Shown piece by piece: positions 1 through 8,065 of a stretch of DNA of 64,000 bases; within the stretch, counting starts at the first letter, position 1, and each line of letters opens with the position of its first letter. The notes beneath the pieces are model-generated. The model was given only the letters and a program-made list of their open reading frames with translations. It did no database searches and was not told the DNA's origin. Both the position numbers and the translations under genes were made by a program. Origin of the DNA: Halobacillus aidingensis (GTDB taxonomy: Bacteria > Bacillota > Bacilli > Bacillales > Halobacillaceae); contig NZ_FNIZ01000009.1 in assembly GCF_900104185.1 (NCBI RefSeq), positions 84,357 through 148,356 of the forward strand. Direction: 5' to 3'.

Positions 1-526
1 ATGGCGCCTCCCCTTGGCCTACGCGATATCCTCGCTTATGCAGTCCACTTCCCGATGTATCAATTGTCAATAACGCTTCATCCTTATGAATCGCCACTTC
101 TACTCTGTAAAAGGCCCCGGTTTCTTTCAACCATGAATCAATGCCATGTTTGACTTTCAATCGTTCTACAATCGCTTTCTTAACAATCGATTGACAATCC
201 GGAACACTGTATAGCTTCGATTTTACCGATTTACCAACAACCGGAAATTCTCCGTCTTCCTCTATAAAAGTTTCCCACGGTAATGCCTTCGTGTTTTCAA
301 AAAGTTCATCAAATGATGTGGCTTTGAACTTTCCAACCAACAATTTGACACGATCCGCTGTCCGAAGCCAAAGATTGGCTCGCGGTATTGCTGAAACGTC
401 CGCTTCAAATACAACTCTTCCATTTTCTATCTGAATGTCTTCATAGCCTAAAGCTTTAACCTCTTTACCCACTATGGCTTCAAGTCCCATAGCTGCCGTT
501 GCAATCAACGTAACTTTTTTCGACAT
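1..526 (-). CDS. ypsC: THUMP-domain class I SAM-dependent RNA methyltransferase YpsC, N-terminal part
   Basis: The gene starts with ATG at 526, behind a GGAGG-type ribosome site, and runs off the left edge, so only about 175 N-terminal residues are visible. The opening MSKKVTLIATAAMGLEAIVGKE and the following region match the ferredoxin-like plus THUMP RNA-binding half of the RlmL/YpsC family, which methylates guanine N2 in 23S rRNA. The catalytic Rossmann domain lies outside the window. Its place directly after rnpB and gpsB matches B. subtilis ypsC. The family call is firm; the exact modified base is inference. Confidence 0.9.
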   Translation of the reverse strand, partial: MSKKVTLIATAAMGLEAIVGKEVKALGYEDIQIENGRVVFEADVSAIPRANLWLRTADRVKLLVGKFKATSFDELFENTKALPWETFIEEDGEFPVVGKSVKSKLYSVPDCQSIVKKAIVERLKVKHGIDSWLKETGAFYRVEVAIHKDEALLTIDTSGSGLHKRGYRVGQGEAP

Positions 527-592
527 AATGAACCTCCTTCATATGTAGCATGAACAAACAAAAACGATTTCGTTCACTAATAAATGCATTAC

Positions 593-638
593 AAAAAGAA
601 AAAACCCTTCTAAAAAGCATACGGCTTTTCAGAAGGGT
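593..638 (-). terminator. Rho-independent terminator after rnpB
   Basis: Read on the minus strand, ACCCTTCTGAAAAGCC folds onto GCTTTTTAGAAGGGT, followed by a T-rich run. It lies just past the 3' end of the RNase P RNA. Confidence 0.85.
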
Positions 639-654
639 GTCATCTGTATCATTA

Positions 655-1050
655 GCGACCTTTGAATACTCTGTAAGCCATGTTCTGTGCCATTGTACTG
701 CAAACGGTGGTCAACCTCGTACTCCGGTGGCAATCATCTATCTGCCGTCAAACGGCCTTTTCTCTGGTTCATTTCCCATTGAAAAGTGCCCCTACCTATA
801 TTTGGGTTGCTCGCTCGTGGGGTTTACCTCGTTCCACCCGAAGTATTTCTACTCCGGCTCCGTCACTGTGGCACTTTCAAGGTAGTCATTCCATATCAAA
901 GACTTAGGAATTTTCCCTGCCGTAAGTTCTAAAGAACTCCCTTGACTTATGGTTTCGTCAAGCACGAACACTACAAGCATCGCAGCTTGTGCGAGCATGG
1001 ACTTTCCTCTGTATAGAAACCTATACAGCGATTACCCGAGTATTCAAATG
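655..1050 (-). ncRNA. rnpB: RNase P RNA, bacterial B type
   Basis: This is the catalytic RNA of ribonuclease P, which removes 5' leaders from tRNA precursors. On the minus strand it shows the conserved segments GAGGAAAGTCCATGCTCGC near the 5' end, GAAAGTGCCACAGTGACGG, GTAAACCCCACGAGCGAG, GATAGATGATTGCCACC and a 3' ACATGGCTTACAGA. The ends pair as helix P1 (GAATACTC with GAGTATTC, at about 1045-1038 and 671-664). The order of segments matches the B-type RNA of Bacillus, and the position between gpsB and ypsC is the same. The exact mature ends are uncertain by about 10 nt. Confidence 0.96.
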
Positions 1051-1093
1051 AGCATTAACATTTGTCATTACGCCTCTTAAGACGTGCTAAACC

Positions 1094-1122
1094 ATTATAA
1101 CAGACACTTACTCGCTTGTCAT
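1094..1122 (-). promoter_or_regulatory. Sigma-A promoter of rnpB
   Basis: On the minus strand ATGACA (1122-1117) and TATAAT (1099-1094) are separated by 17 nt. The predicted start near 1087 is about 38 nt before the P1 helix of RNase P RNA. Confidence 0.75.
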
Positions 1123-1138
1123 TGGAAAAAATTGAATA

Positions 1139-1447
1139 CTAGTCAGCGTATTTATTGCCAAAAACAGCCTTCTCTAAGTTTGAAACACGCTTCAAAATAT
1201 CATAATTCACTTGATGATTATTCGTGGATGGTTGCCTTTGTCTCTGTGTCGTTTCCCGTGATGACATTTTTTTCAAACGGTCATTTTCCTGCTGTAGACG
1301 TTCAATTTCCTGCTGAAAACGGTCATAATCCTGAATGATCAAGTCCAGATACTCATCTACTTCTTCCTGGTTATACCCTCTCATAGACGTTTTAAAGTCT
1401 TTCTCAAGTATATCCTTACCGCTTAAATGATACTCTTCTAAGTTCAT
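1139..1447 (-). CDS. gpsB: Cell division protein GpsB
   Basis: GpsB is a small coiled-coil adaptor that links penicillin-binding proteins to the division and elongation machinery. The 102-residue product has the DivIVA-like N-terminal lipid-binding domain ([20 protein letters not shown], about residues 11-30), a coiled coil rich in Glu and Gln (35-62), a variable linker, and the conserved C-terminal trimerisation helix ([15 protein letters not shown]). I start at the ATG at 1447 because AGGTGAG lies just upstream. A longer reading frame upstream has no ribosome site and matches nothing in the family. PBP1 (ponA), a known GpsB partner, is encoded 7 kb away. Confidence 0.96.
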   Translation of the reverse strand: MNLEEYHLSGKDILEKDFKTSMRGYNQEEVDEYLDLIIQDYDRFQQEIERLQQENDRLKKMSSRETTQRQRQPSTNNHQVNYDILKRVSNLEKAVFGNKYAD

Positions 1448-1524
1448 TTTTCTCACCTCTGTTTCACACATTACATCCATTTTTTCAAAAGGTAACGAAA
1501 ATGTCAATTTCAAATCTGGAACAT

Positions 1525-2088
1525 TTATTGACTCCAGAAATCTGGATCGGCCATCCGAAGCTCTTCTACCGTCTCTTCAAGGTCTAATGGAGTAATATAA
1601 ACGATCTCATACCCTCCTTGATCTTGAGCCTTTTTCGCTACTCTTAAGAAATATTGTGGACTACCTTCTGTATCTTCATCATACAAAACGAGACATCCTT
1701 CCGAGTGATCGATTAGAAATTGATCTTTTGCTCTGAATTGATAAGGACCTTCATACCCTTTATTATAAATCGGCTGGTAGAAATCGGCGGTCATTGTTAT
1801 TTCTTCATAAACAAGCTTAAGATCTTCAGGCCATCGCTCTTCCTGGTTTTCAAAAGGTGGAAGAACGCCTAATTTCACATCATACTCTTCTTTTAGATCG
1901 AGCACGACTTCAGCCGTCCATAACTCGACTCCCATTTGTCCGGAAATGAGCACCCATTGCAAACCTTCTTCTATGTAGGTACGTAATCTTCTTTTTATGG
2001 TCTCTTTTACGAAATCGACTTTTGGATCATTATGCTTGAAAATACCCATTTCCATCGGTTTATAACCCGTCACAACAATGGTTTTCAA
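1525..2088 (-). CDS. ypsA: YpsA family protein (DUF1273, SLOG-like fold)
   Basis: The 187-residue product begins [17 protein letters not shown] and carries [15 protein letters not shown] (about 47-61), the glycine-containing signature of the DUF1273/SLOG nucleotide-binding fold. YpsA overproduction affects cell division in B. subtilis, and the gene is next to gpsB there too. The start is TTG at 2088, preceded by AAGGAGG with 7 nt spacing. The length is normal for the family. The ligand and biochemical function are not known from sequence. Confidence 0.93.
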   Translation of the reverse strand: MKTIVVTGYKPMEMGIFKHNDPKVDFVKETIKRRLRTYIEEGLQWVLISGQMGVELWTAEVVLDLKEEYDVKLGVLPPFENQEERWPEDLKLVYEEITMTADFYQPIYNKGYEGPYQFRAKDQFLIDHSEGCLVLYDEDTEGSPQYFLRVAKKAQDQGGYEIVYITPLDLEETVEELRMADPDFWSQ

Positions 2089-2130
2089 TGTTCTTCCTCC
2101 TTATCCTTCATTTATTTTAATATGTTTCCT

Positions 2131-2166
2131 AAAAAAAAGAAAATAAGCCACAGTTTCGTGGCTTAT
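2131..2166 (-). terminator. Terminator after the cotD-like gene
   Basis: ATAAGCCAC and GTGGCTTAT form a 9-bp stem with a 6-nt loop, followed on the minus strand by a T-rich tract. It lies directly after the cotD-like stop codon. Confidence 0.88.
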
Positions 2167-2172
2167 CTCATC

Positions 2173-2793
2173 TTAACTATTTGAGCCTGAACCCATCATT
2201 GGCATCTGTCCCTGGCCCATCATCGGCATTTGGCCCTGGCCCATCATTGGCATCTGACCGTCACCCATCATCGGCATTTGACCTTGACCCATCATTGGCA
2301 TCTGACCGTCACCCATCATCGGCATTTGACCTTGACCCATCATTGGCATCTGACCGTCACCCATCATCGGCATTTGACCCTGACCCGTCATTGGCATTTG
2401 ACCACCTTGGCCCATCATACCTTCCATCTCTTCCATATCCTCTTCGTTCATCATTGGCATTTGGCCTTGACCTGAAGGCATTTGACCCATGTCTTGAGGA
2501 TTCATATAATCCATCCAGTTATAGTCTGGCGAAGACCCTTGAGGAAAAGCGAAGTCTTGAGTTCGGAAGTTGTTTTGCTCAGAAACCATATATGGGAAAT
2601 AGTGGTTATTGTTCAACGTATGATTATTTCGAACGAGAATGTGCGTAGGATGAATGTAGTCTTGATTCTCACAGAAGTAGTTATCCACTACACAGTTTTG
2701 GACCGGACATACGATCGGTCTGCGGTTTCCGGCTGGCGACATGGGGGACATCGGTCCACAGCCGCAAGAGTCCTGCATAGAATGTTGATGCAT
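2173..2793 (-). CDS. CotD-like spore coat protein with methionine-rich repeats
   Basis: The product has 206 residues. Residues 1-90 hold Cys, His and Asn-rich sequence with PTHILVRNNHTLNNNHYFPY, the signature of CotD inner-coat proteins. From about residue 110 it changes to near-perfect 8-residue repeats, GQMPMMGQ alternating with GQMPMMGD. B. subtilis CotD is only about 75 residues and lacks this tail. The gene follows ypsA as cotD does in B. subtilis. It probably adds to the spore coat and is made late in the mother cell; the repeat tail could crosslink, bind metal or absorb oxidants. The role of the tail is inference. Confidence 0.85.
   Translation of the reverse strand: MHQHSMQDSCGCGPMSPMSPAGNRRPIVCPVQNCVVDNYFCENQDYIHPTHILVRNNHTLNNNHYFPYMVSEQNNFRTQDFAFPQGSSPDYNWMDYMNPQDMGQMPSGQGQMPMMNEEDMEEMEGMMGQGGQMPMTGQGQMPMMGDGQMPMMGQGQMPMMGDGQMPMMGQGQMPMMGDGQMPMMGQGQMPMMGQGQMPMMGSGSNS
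2190..2410 (-). repeat. 24-bp in-frame tandem repeats in the cotD-like gene
   Basis: About nine copies of a 24-bp unit encode GQMPMMGQ or GQMPMMGD. Alternation of two variants creates a 48-bp higher-order period. The frame is kept throughout, so this is protein repeat expansion and not a CRISPR. Confidence 0.93.
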
Positions 2794-2826
2794 TGTGCTT
2801 TCACTCCTTGTTCTGTTATTCCTTAT

Positions 2827-2854
2827 CAGCGTATGTCACAAAGAGCTTGAATGT
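2827..2854 (-). promoter_or_regulatory. Candidate sigma-K promoter of the cotD-like gene
   Basis: On the minus strand an AC dinucleotide (2854-2853) is followed after 17 nt by CATACGCTG (2835-2827), close to the sigma-K pattern AC-N16/17-CATANNNTA. CotD of B. subtilis is a sigma-K gene. The motif is short, so this is only a candidate. Confidence 0.4.
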
Positions 2855-3053
2855 ACTAGGCGATATCATCATATCCATTACTTTCTTATCAACGGATACC
2901 TATTCATTGTCACAGAAATTTGCAATTCGCCTCTAAAATCATTCGTTTTATACAATTTTTCGCACCTCTCTTCGTGGTTGGATTGTACCGCTTTTTCCCT
3001 GTTATAAGCCATCGGTAAATCATCGATTTCTATAGAGCTATAGAAATCAAATA

Positions 3054-3080
3054 AAAAAAGGATGAGAGTCTCATCCTTTT
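3054..3080 (-). terminator. Terminator after cdd
   Basis: AAAAGGATGAGA pairs with CTCATCCTTTT and is followed by a T tract on the minus strand, a few bases past the cdd stop codon. Confidence 0.9.
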
Positions 3081-3085
3081 CCTGC

Positions 3086-3496
3086 CTATTCCGCCTCTTC
3101 TTCTGATAGATCAGCAGAAGAAAACGAAAATGGAAGTATTTCTTCCATTGTAAATGTTTTTGTATCCCCGTGCAGATTCGTTGTGTGAATTTTAACATCA
3201 GACTGGAAGAATTCACTCATGACTTGACGACAAGATCCACATGGAGGAACCGGTCTTTTCGTGTCAGCGACAACGGCCAGTTCCTTGAATTTGTCATGCC
3301 CATCGGAAACAGCCTTGAAAATCGCCACTCTTTCAGCACAACATGTAACAGGATAGGCGGCATTTTCTATATTGCATCCTGTATAAAGGGTCCCGTCTTC
3401 TGTGACTAGAGCAGCACCAACGGGGAATTTTGAATAAGGTACATAAGCTTTTTCCCGTATCTTTTTAGCTTCATTGATTAGTTGTTTCGATTCCAT
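3086..3496 (-). CDS. cdd: Cytidine deaminase
   Basis: Cytidine deaminase converts cytidine and deoxycytidine to uridine forms in pyrimidine salvage. The 136-residue protein matches the small homotetrameric class: the YSKFPVGAAL motif near residues 21-30, the substrate-binding GCNIENAAYP, the catalytic CAERVAIFKA and the zinc ligands PPCGSCRQV. The start at 3496 has GGGAGGG upstream. In B. subtilis cdd lies beside era, so its presence next to the cotD-like gene is a difference in gene order. A second copy elsewhere cannot be excluded. Residues after about 128 form an acidic tail. Confidence 0.95.
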   Translation of the reverse strand: MESKQLINEAKKIREKAYVPYSKFPVGAALVTEDGTLYTGCNIENAAYPVTCCAERVAIFKAVSDGHDKFKELAVVADTKRPVPPCGSCRQVMSEFFQSDVKIHTTNLHGDTKTFTMEEILPFSFSSADLSEEEAE

Positions 3497-3600
3497 CTAC
3501 ATCCCTCCCTACTTATGGGAAGGTCATTATATATGAATATAAGCGAAATGTAAAGCGGTTTCATTTTCACTTTAGTATAGCACATTGAGGGAGCATTTAA

Positions 3601-3631
3601 TTGACACATGTGTCGGAAAAAAGTTTATACT
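3601..3631 (+). promoter_or_regulatory. Promoter with overlapping palindrome, upstream of the RND exporter
   Basis: TTGACA (3601-3606) and TATACT (3626-3631) are 19 nt apart, a slightly long spacing. The perfect 12-bp palindrome GACACATGTGTC (3603-3614) overlaps the -35 box, which is a typical place for a repressor operator. The site is 39 nt upstream of the ORF start and its AGGAGG ribosome site. Confidence 0.6.
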
Positions 3632-3669
3632 GAAAGAGCATTAAAATCATATAGGTTAGGAGGAACAAA

Positions 3670-6600
3670 ATGAAGTCAATTTTAAATTACAACAAAATCA
3701 TTTGGATTTTTATTTTGTTATTGATTTTCACAGGGATTTTCACTTATCTACAACTACCAAAACGGGAAATTCCTGAAATTAATGTAAATGTCTCATCAAT
3801 TTCCACGGTTTATCCTGGAGCAACACCTCAAGAAGTGGAACGGACAATCATCAATCCTTTAGAAGAAGAGCTTTCGAATACAGAAGGGATTGATGAGCTC
3901 ACCTCTGCGTCCACAACAGGATTCGGTACAGTGACCGCTACTCTATCCGGGGATGAAGATACAGATACAACGAATGCCAAGATCCGGCAAGCCGTATCAG
4001 AAGTATCAAGGTCTTTTCCAGAGGAAGTACAAGCCCCTGACGTGAACACAGACACTACGATGTCAGCCGTTGCTTCCTATCACTTATACAGTGATGAGCG
4101 AACAGAATTATTTAACTTACGCGAAGAATTAAAAGAATGGAAGGCAGAATTGACCAAGACCCCTGGTGTCGATTCCGTTTTAGTCAAAGGCCTGCCCGAT
4201 CAAAAAGTAGCCGTCAGTTTGGATAATGACCAATTGAATGAGTTGCAAATATCTCCATCTTCCGTAATCAGTTCTTTGAGTGAAGAATTAGGACCTTCAC
4301 CAATTGGTTCAGAACAAAGAGATGGCACCATCCATCAACTAATTTTCGAGAAATATTCAGACATTGAAGGATTGGAAAGTTTATTTGTCGGAAATAGCTC
4401 GGAAGGAGAGCCTGTCACCCTCGCAGAAATTGGGTCCATAGAGATTACAAACCAAGAAGTTGAAGACCTTATTACTTATAAAGACCAGGCTGCTCTATCT
4501 GTCACCGTACTTACTGAAGAAGGGGTAAACATTAGTGCCCTTCAAAAAGAATTGACAGACAAGATTAATGTTTTGTCAGAACAGCTGCCATCAGAAATTC
4601 AGGTCGATCGATTTTACACACAAAGCACAATCATTGATGAAGTCTTTTCGAATCTGATTACTTCCTTTGCTATTTCGTTTCTTGCTGTCATCATCATTAT
4701 GGTACTGGGTCTTCCGTTATCGTCAGCGATTCTCGTTGCTTTATCGATCCCAATATCCATTCTCATTGGTTTAATCCCTCTTCCATATGTCGGAGTGGAT
4801 TTAAATCAAATTTCAGTCATTGGAATGATTATAGCCATTGGTATTTTGGTAGACGACGCTATTGTCGTCAATGACAACATTCAAAGAAGATTTCAACTCG
4901 GAGATGGCCCGATGGAAGGTACAATCCGGGGTGTGAGGGAAGTCGGCAAGTCCATCATTACTTCCACACTCATGATCATTTTCAGTTTCCTGCCTTTGAC
5001 GTTTCTATCGGGATCGAACGGGGATTTCATCAGAGCCCTGCCATCTGTCTTAATCTTTACGGTGTTGGCATCCACCATCATTGCTCTGACCTTCATTCCT
5101 ACCGTTCAATATGCAAGGAAAAAACGGAGGAAAAAATCTAAAAAAGCAAAATCGGGACTTCTTGGTGGTTTGTTTGATCGAGTAGAACGTATCTACGCTG
5201 ACAGGATTCTTCCTACTACTACGAAAAAGCCACTAGTCACTTCCTTAATTGGTCTTGTTGTGTGTGCCCTATTAGCTACACTCGCCATTCGGATTCCGTT
5301 TGAGTTTTTCCCTGCTGCTGATCGTCCTGAAGTCACCATTTCTGTTGAGAACCCTCAAGGAACTACGATTCAGGAAACAGATCAAGGGTTACAAGAATTA
5401 ACCGAATTTCTAGAGGAATCTGAAGAAAACATTACTGAAACAGCCATCTATTCAGGCAGTGGCCTTCCTAACTTATTCAGTTCAGGATTGCAGCGTTCCG
5501 GTGAGAATACAGGTCAAGTGCTGGTCCGGGTAGACAGAGACCAGACGAGCGCAAGTGATTTTATAGAGGAATGGGAGGAGCCTTTAAGGGAAGAGTTCCC
5601 GGAAAGTGAAATTTTCCTTGAAACCATTGTTTCTGGTCCACCACCTTCACCACCTGTCCAGATCCAAATCCAAGGTCCTGAAATTGAAACATTGATTTCC
5701 GAGGCAGAGGAAGCAAGAAATCGATTAAGTGAGCTGGAAGGTGCTGAAATAGCTACACTAAATGCCGAGACACAGCCTTTCACGGAATACAATGCTGATC
5801 GTACACTGCTTGCGGAAAATAATATTGCGATCAACCAAATTACATCTCAACTCCAATTGGCAAATATCGGAGTACCTTTGGGCACTTTCGACAATGGTGT
5901 AGAACGCTTACCGATCGAGATAATGGTTGACGACGGCGTAGAGGATGGTGTAGCCCTATCTGAGCTGAAGGTTGTCAGCCAGCAGTCGAGTCAAGGTGAT
6001 GGCCCACCAGAAATCCTTACACTTGATGAAATTATCACAACAGATTCAACTGAACGGATCGGTGTAATTCCGCACTTGGATGGAGAACGCACCATCACAG
6101 TTGAAGCATATCCTGAAGAGGGAATGGAAAGTAGCTTCAATCAACAATCATCGGAAGTCATAAACGACATTAAAAATGACCTTCCGGAAGGTTATTCGCT
6201 TGTTGAAAGCGGCGAATCGGATGCACGTTCCGAGTTTTTTGTAGAAGTAACGAAGCTATTTGTCATCGTCTTGTTCTTAATCTATTTGACGATTGCCATC
6301 CAGTTCAATTCCCTGCTTATGCCTTTACTGATCACAGGAACCGTATTTTTAGCCGTAACAGGGGCCATAATCGGACTTTTCGTTTCAGGGGAACCGCTCA
6401 GTTTCTTAGCTGTATTAGGCATCGTCTCCCTTTCTGGTATTGTTGTAAGGAACTCCGTCATCCTTGTCGAGTTTATTGAGCAGAACCGGGAACGATATAC
6501 CAGTAATGTAGAAGCTGTCATTGAAGCAGGTCGAGCAAGAATCCGCCCAATCGTCCTGACATCGTTAACATCAATTGCAGCCCTTGCACCAATCATTTAT

Positions 6601-6717
6601 ACAGGAGATGTACTTTTCAAGCCACTGGCGGTATCGATTGTATCCGGTCTCGCCTTTTCAACAGTACTCACACTTTTGCTTGTTCCATCGTTTTACTTGT
6701 TAATATCCAGAAAATAA
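3670..6717 (+). CDS. RND-family efflux transporter, AcrB/SwrC-like
   Basis: The 1015-residue protein is a complete resistance-nodulation-division permease that uses the proton gradient to export hydrophobic compounds. It has TM1 at about 9-27, a large extracellular domain to about 325, a TM2-6 block around 335-480, TM7 near 525, a second large domain, and TM8-12 at about 865-1010. The proton-relay aspartates are visible in TM4 (GILVDDAIVV, D395-D396). TM10 has VVRNSVILVEF with Arg927 where AcrB has Lys. No membrane-fusion or TolC gene is adjacent, as with B. subtilis SwrC. The substrate is unknown; export of lipopeptides, fatty acids or detergents is a guess from family members. Confidence 0.93.
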   Translation: MKSILNYNKIIWIFILLLIFTGIFTYLQLPKREIPEINVNVSSISTVYPGATPQEVERTIINPLEEELSNTEGIDELTSASTTGFGTVTATLSGDEDTDTTNAKIRQAVSEVSRSFPEEVQAPDVNTDTTMSAVASYHLYSDERTELFNLREELKEWKAELTKTPGVDSVLVKGLPDQKVAVSLDNDQLNELQISPSSVISSLSEELGPSPIGSEQRDGTIHQLIFEKYSDIEGLESLFVGNSSEGEPVTLAEIGSIEITNQEVEDLITYKDQAALSVTVLTEEGVNISALQKELTDKINVLSEQLPSEIQVDRFYTQSTIIDEVFSNLITSFAISFLAVIIIMVLGLPLSSAILVALSIPISILIGLIPLPYVGVDLNQISVIGMIIAIGILVDDAIVVNDNIQRRFQLGDGPMEGTIRGVREVGKSIITSTLMIIFSFLPLTFLSGSNGDFIRALPSVLIFTVLASTIIALTFIPTVQYARKKRRKKSKKAKSGLLGGLFDRVERIYADRILPTTTKKPLVTSLIGLVVCALLATLAIRIPFEFFPAADRPEVTISVENPQGTTIQETDQGLQELTEFLEESEENITETAIYSGSGLPNLFSSGLQRSGENTGQVLVRVDRDQTSASDFIEEWEEPLREEFPESEIFLETIVSGPPPSPPVQIQIQGPEIETLISEAEEARNRLSELEGAEIATLNAETQPFTEYNADRTLLAENNIAINQITSQLQLANIGVPLGTFDNGVERLPIEIMVDDGVEDGVALSELKVVSQQSSQGDGPPEILTLDEIITTDSTERIGVIPHLDGERTITVEAYPEEGMESSFNQQSSEVINDIKNDLPEGYSLVESGESDARSEFFVEVTKLFVIVLFLIYLTIAIQFNSLLMPLLITGTVFLAVTGAIIGLFVSGEPLSFLAVLGIVSLSGIVVRNSVILVEFIEQNRERYTSNVEAVIEAGRARIRPIVLTSLTSIAALAPIIYTGDVLFKPLAVSIVSGLAFSTVLTLLLVPSFYLLISRK

Positions 6718-6764
6718 CTGGCGGATGTGGGATTAAAGGATACCCTTTAAAACTTCATTCAAAT

Positions 6765-6795
6765 GAAAAAAGCTCCCTTATTGGGAGCTTTTTTC
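6765..6795. terminator. Bidirectional terminator between the RND gene and yppE
   Basis: AAAAAAGCTCCC pairs with GGGAGCTTTTTT, so A and T tracts serve both strands. The stem overlaps the last codons of yppE, whose stop is at 6778. Confidence 0.92.
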
Positions 6796-7161
6796 ATTTC
6801 GTTCTATATCGTCAAGTACCATATCCAAAACATAATGGGAGGATTGATATAATTCTTTGAACCTTTTGCGATGAACATCCAAGTAATAACTATGAAGGAT
6901 GATCATTTCAATATTTTCATGTGTTGATTTCACTTGGTTCGGATGCACATTCGTTTTTCGGTCTTTCACGAAGGCTTCTGCTTCCTTGACCCATTCGTTG
7001 GTCAAACGGAACATCGGATCCGTTTCTTTTTTAACCTGATTAAAAAAGTCATAGCTCTTTTTTTCCACGGGACCTTCCGTATTTAAAAAGCGTTGATGTC
7101 TTTCATCAATTAGACGCTTCAATTTGTTCGTATTGGCTTTTAAATTCATTACTTCCCACAC
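6778..7161 (-). CDS. yppE: YppE family protein (DUF1798)
   Basis: The 127-residue helical protein contains RHQRFLNTEGPVEKKSYDFF and ends in a helix rich in Tyr and Arg, as in the DUF1798/YppE four-helix family. Its biochemical role is unknown. GTG at 7161 fits the AAGGAGG site 4 nt upstream better than the ATG 12 nt downstream. The gene sits near recU and sspM, as in B. subtilis. There are no signal or membrane segments, so it is probably cytoplasmic. Confidence 0.85.
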   Translation of the reverse strand: MWEVMNLKANTNKLKRLIDERHQRFLNTEGPVEKKSYDFFNQVKKETDPMFRLTNEWVKEAEAFVKDRKTNVHPNQVKSTHENIEMIILHSYYLDVHRKRFKELYQSSHYVLDMVLDDIERNEKSSQ

Positions 7162-7205
7162 CTTTCCTCCTTCATAATATCATGAGGGAACAAAGGGCAT
7201 CAAAA

Positions 7206-7472
7206 TCAACCTACGGAACGACGTCTGGCCTGTTGAGCAACCTTACCCATATATTCATACCGACGTTCTCTTTTCATCTTCCTTAATTCATCACGAAGCC
7301 CGAAGACTTCATTCTTCAATTCATCCATTTCTTTACGGTGGGAGACGGCCATATTAAACACGATTTCATCTGTTTTGATCGACAACCTGCGCTCAAGTAA
7401 GGAGAATTTTTCCTGTAAGTGCGAGAGCTGTTCCTCAAATTCATTTGGTGTGATGACACTATTTTTCTTCAT
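7206..7472 (-). CDS. Small coiled-coil protein of unknown function
   Basis: The 88-residue protein starts at 7472 behind GGGGGAG. It is almost wholly helical: heptad-like segments run from about residue 8 to 70, and the last 20 residues are strongly basic (KRERRYEYMGKVAQQARRRS). This layout suits a nucleic-acid or membrane-surface adaptor, but I do not recognise a family. It is read with yppE (44-nt gap), away from sspM. The ribosome site and compact spacing make it a real gene. Confidence 0.7.
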   Translation of the reverse strand: MKKNSVITPNEFEEQLSHLQEKFSLLERRLSIKTDEIVFNMAVSHRKEMDELKNEVFGLRDELRKMKRERRYEYMGKVAQQARRRSVG

Positions 7473-7610
7473 ACACTACTCCCCCTTTTATTGGTGTTAT
7501 ACAAATTCTCTATTGCATGCATAACTCCTCTACGGATGACAAGACTAGAACTAAAGCAACAAAACAAGTCAAACCAGACTTTAATCTTCGACATAAAAGG
7601 AGAAAAGCAT

Positions 7611-7703
7611 ATGGCTAAGAAAAAAGAACAGAAAAATAAGAAACCGACACCAGCAAAAACTGACAATCCTAAATTAGCTGGTGAGAACCGCCCTTCTACG
7701 TGA
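7611..7703 (+). CDS. sspM: Small acid-soluble spore protein SspM
   Basis: This 30-residue ORF starts at ATG 7611 behind AAAAGGAG. It ends in KLAGENRPST, very close to the KLGGPNRPST end of B. subtilis SspM, and its N-terminal half is Lys-rich in the same way. SspM is a minor small acid-soluble protein made in the forespore. The neighbours yppE and recU are the same as around B. subtilis sspM. It is followed at once by a strong terminator, so it is transcribed alone. Confidence 0.85.
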   Translation: MAKKKEQKNKKPTPAKTDNPKLAGENRPST

Positions 7704-7711
7704 TTGGACAG

Positions 7712-7748
7712 ATGCTGTTGCTATTTTTTATAGCAGCAGCTTTTTTTA
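7712..7748 (+). terminator. Terminator after sspM
   Basis: GCTGTTGCTA pairs with TAGCAGCAGC and is followed by seven T residues, 8 nt after the sspM stop codon. Confidence 0.92.
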
Positions 7749-8065
7749 TAAAAAACATTTGAAACAGCAGAAACAACAATGTTCTATTCCCTCTTCTTTC
7801 GATTTAATAATTTCGGGAGTAAAGGATACCATTCACTCACTACACGAGACAAAAAACCCCTTCCATTATCGAAGGATTATGATTAGGGTTTTGAATGGAA
7901 TATGGAAGGGAAGATAGTCATGGCGGATTCCTTATATGTGTCAATCGTGTGAACAGGTGAAACTTTCCTTTCTTTTATACGTCTAAATAAAATGAGTCGC
8001 ATGTATATATTCTTGGACACGAAAATTTGGTATGATACTCTCATGGCTATAGGGAGGGATTGGTT
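7749..8065. other. Non-coding stretch before recU
   Basis: No credible ORF is present. TATGAT at 8031-8036, about 30 nt before the recU start, may be a -10 box, but no good -35 box lies 16-18 nt upstream. AGGGAGG at 8051-8057 is the recU ribosome site. Confidence 0.5.

Noticed and set aside
2190..2410. Possible CRISPR-like array
   Set aside because: The repeats are contiguous, 24 bp, in frame and have no spacers.
2181..2648. A 155-codon plus-strand frame opposite the cotD-like repeats
   Set aside because: It is the mirror of the tandem repeats and has no ribosome site.
2878..3216. A 112-codon minus-strand frame overlapping cdd
   Set aside because: It overlaps cdd in another frame and crosses the terminator.
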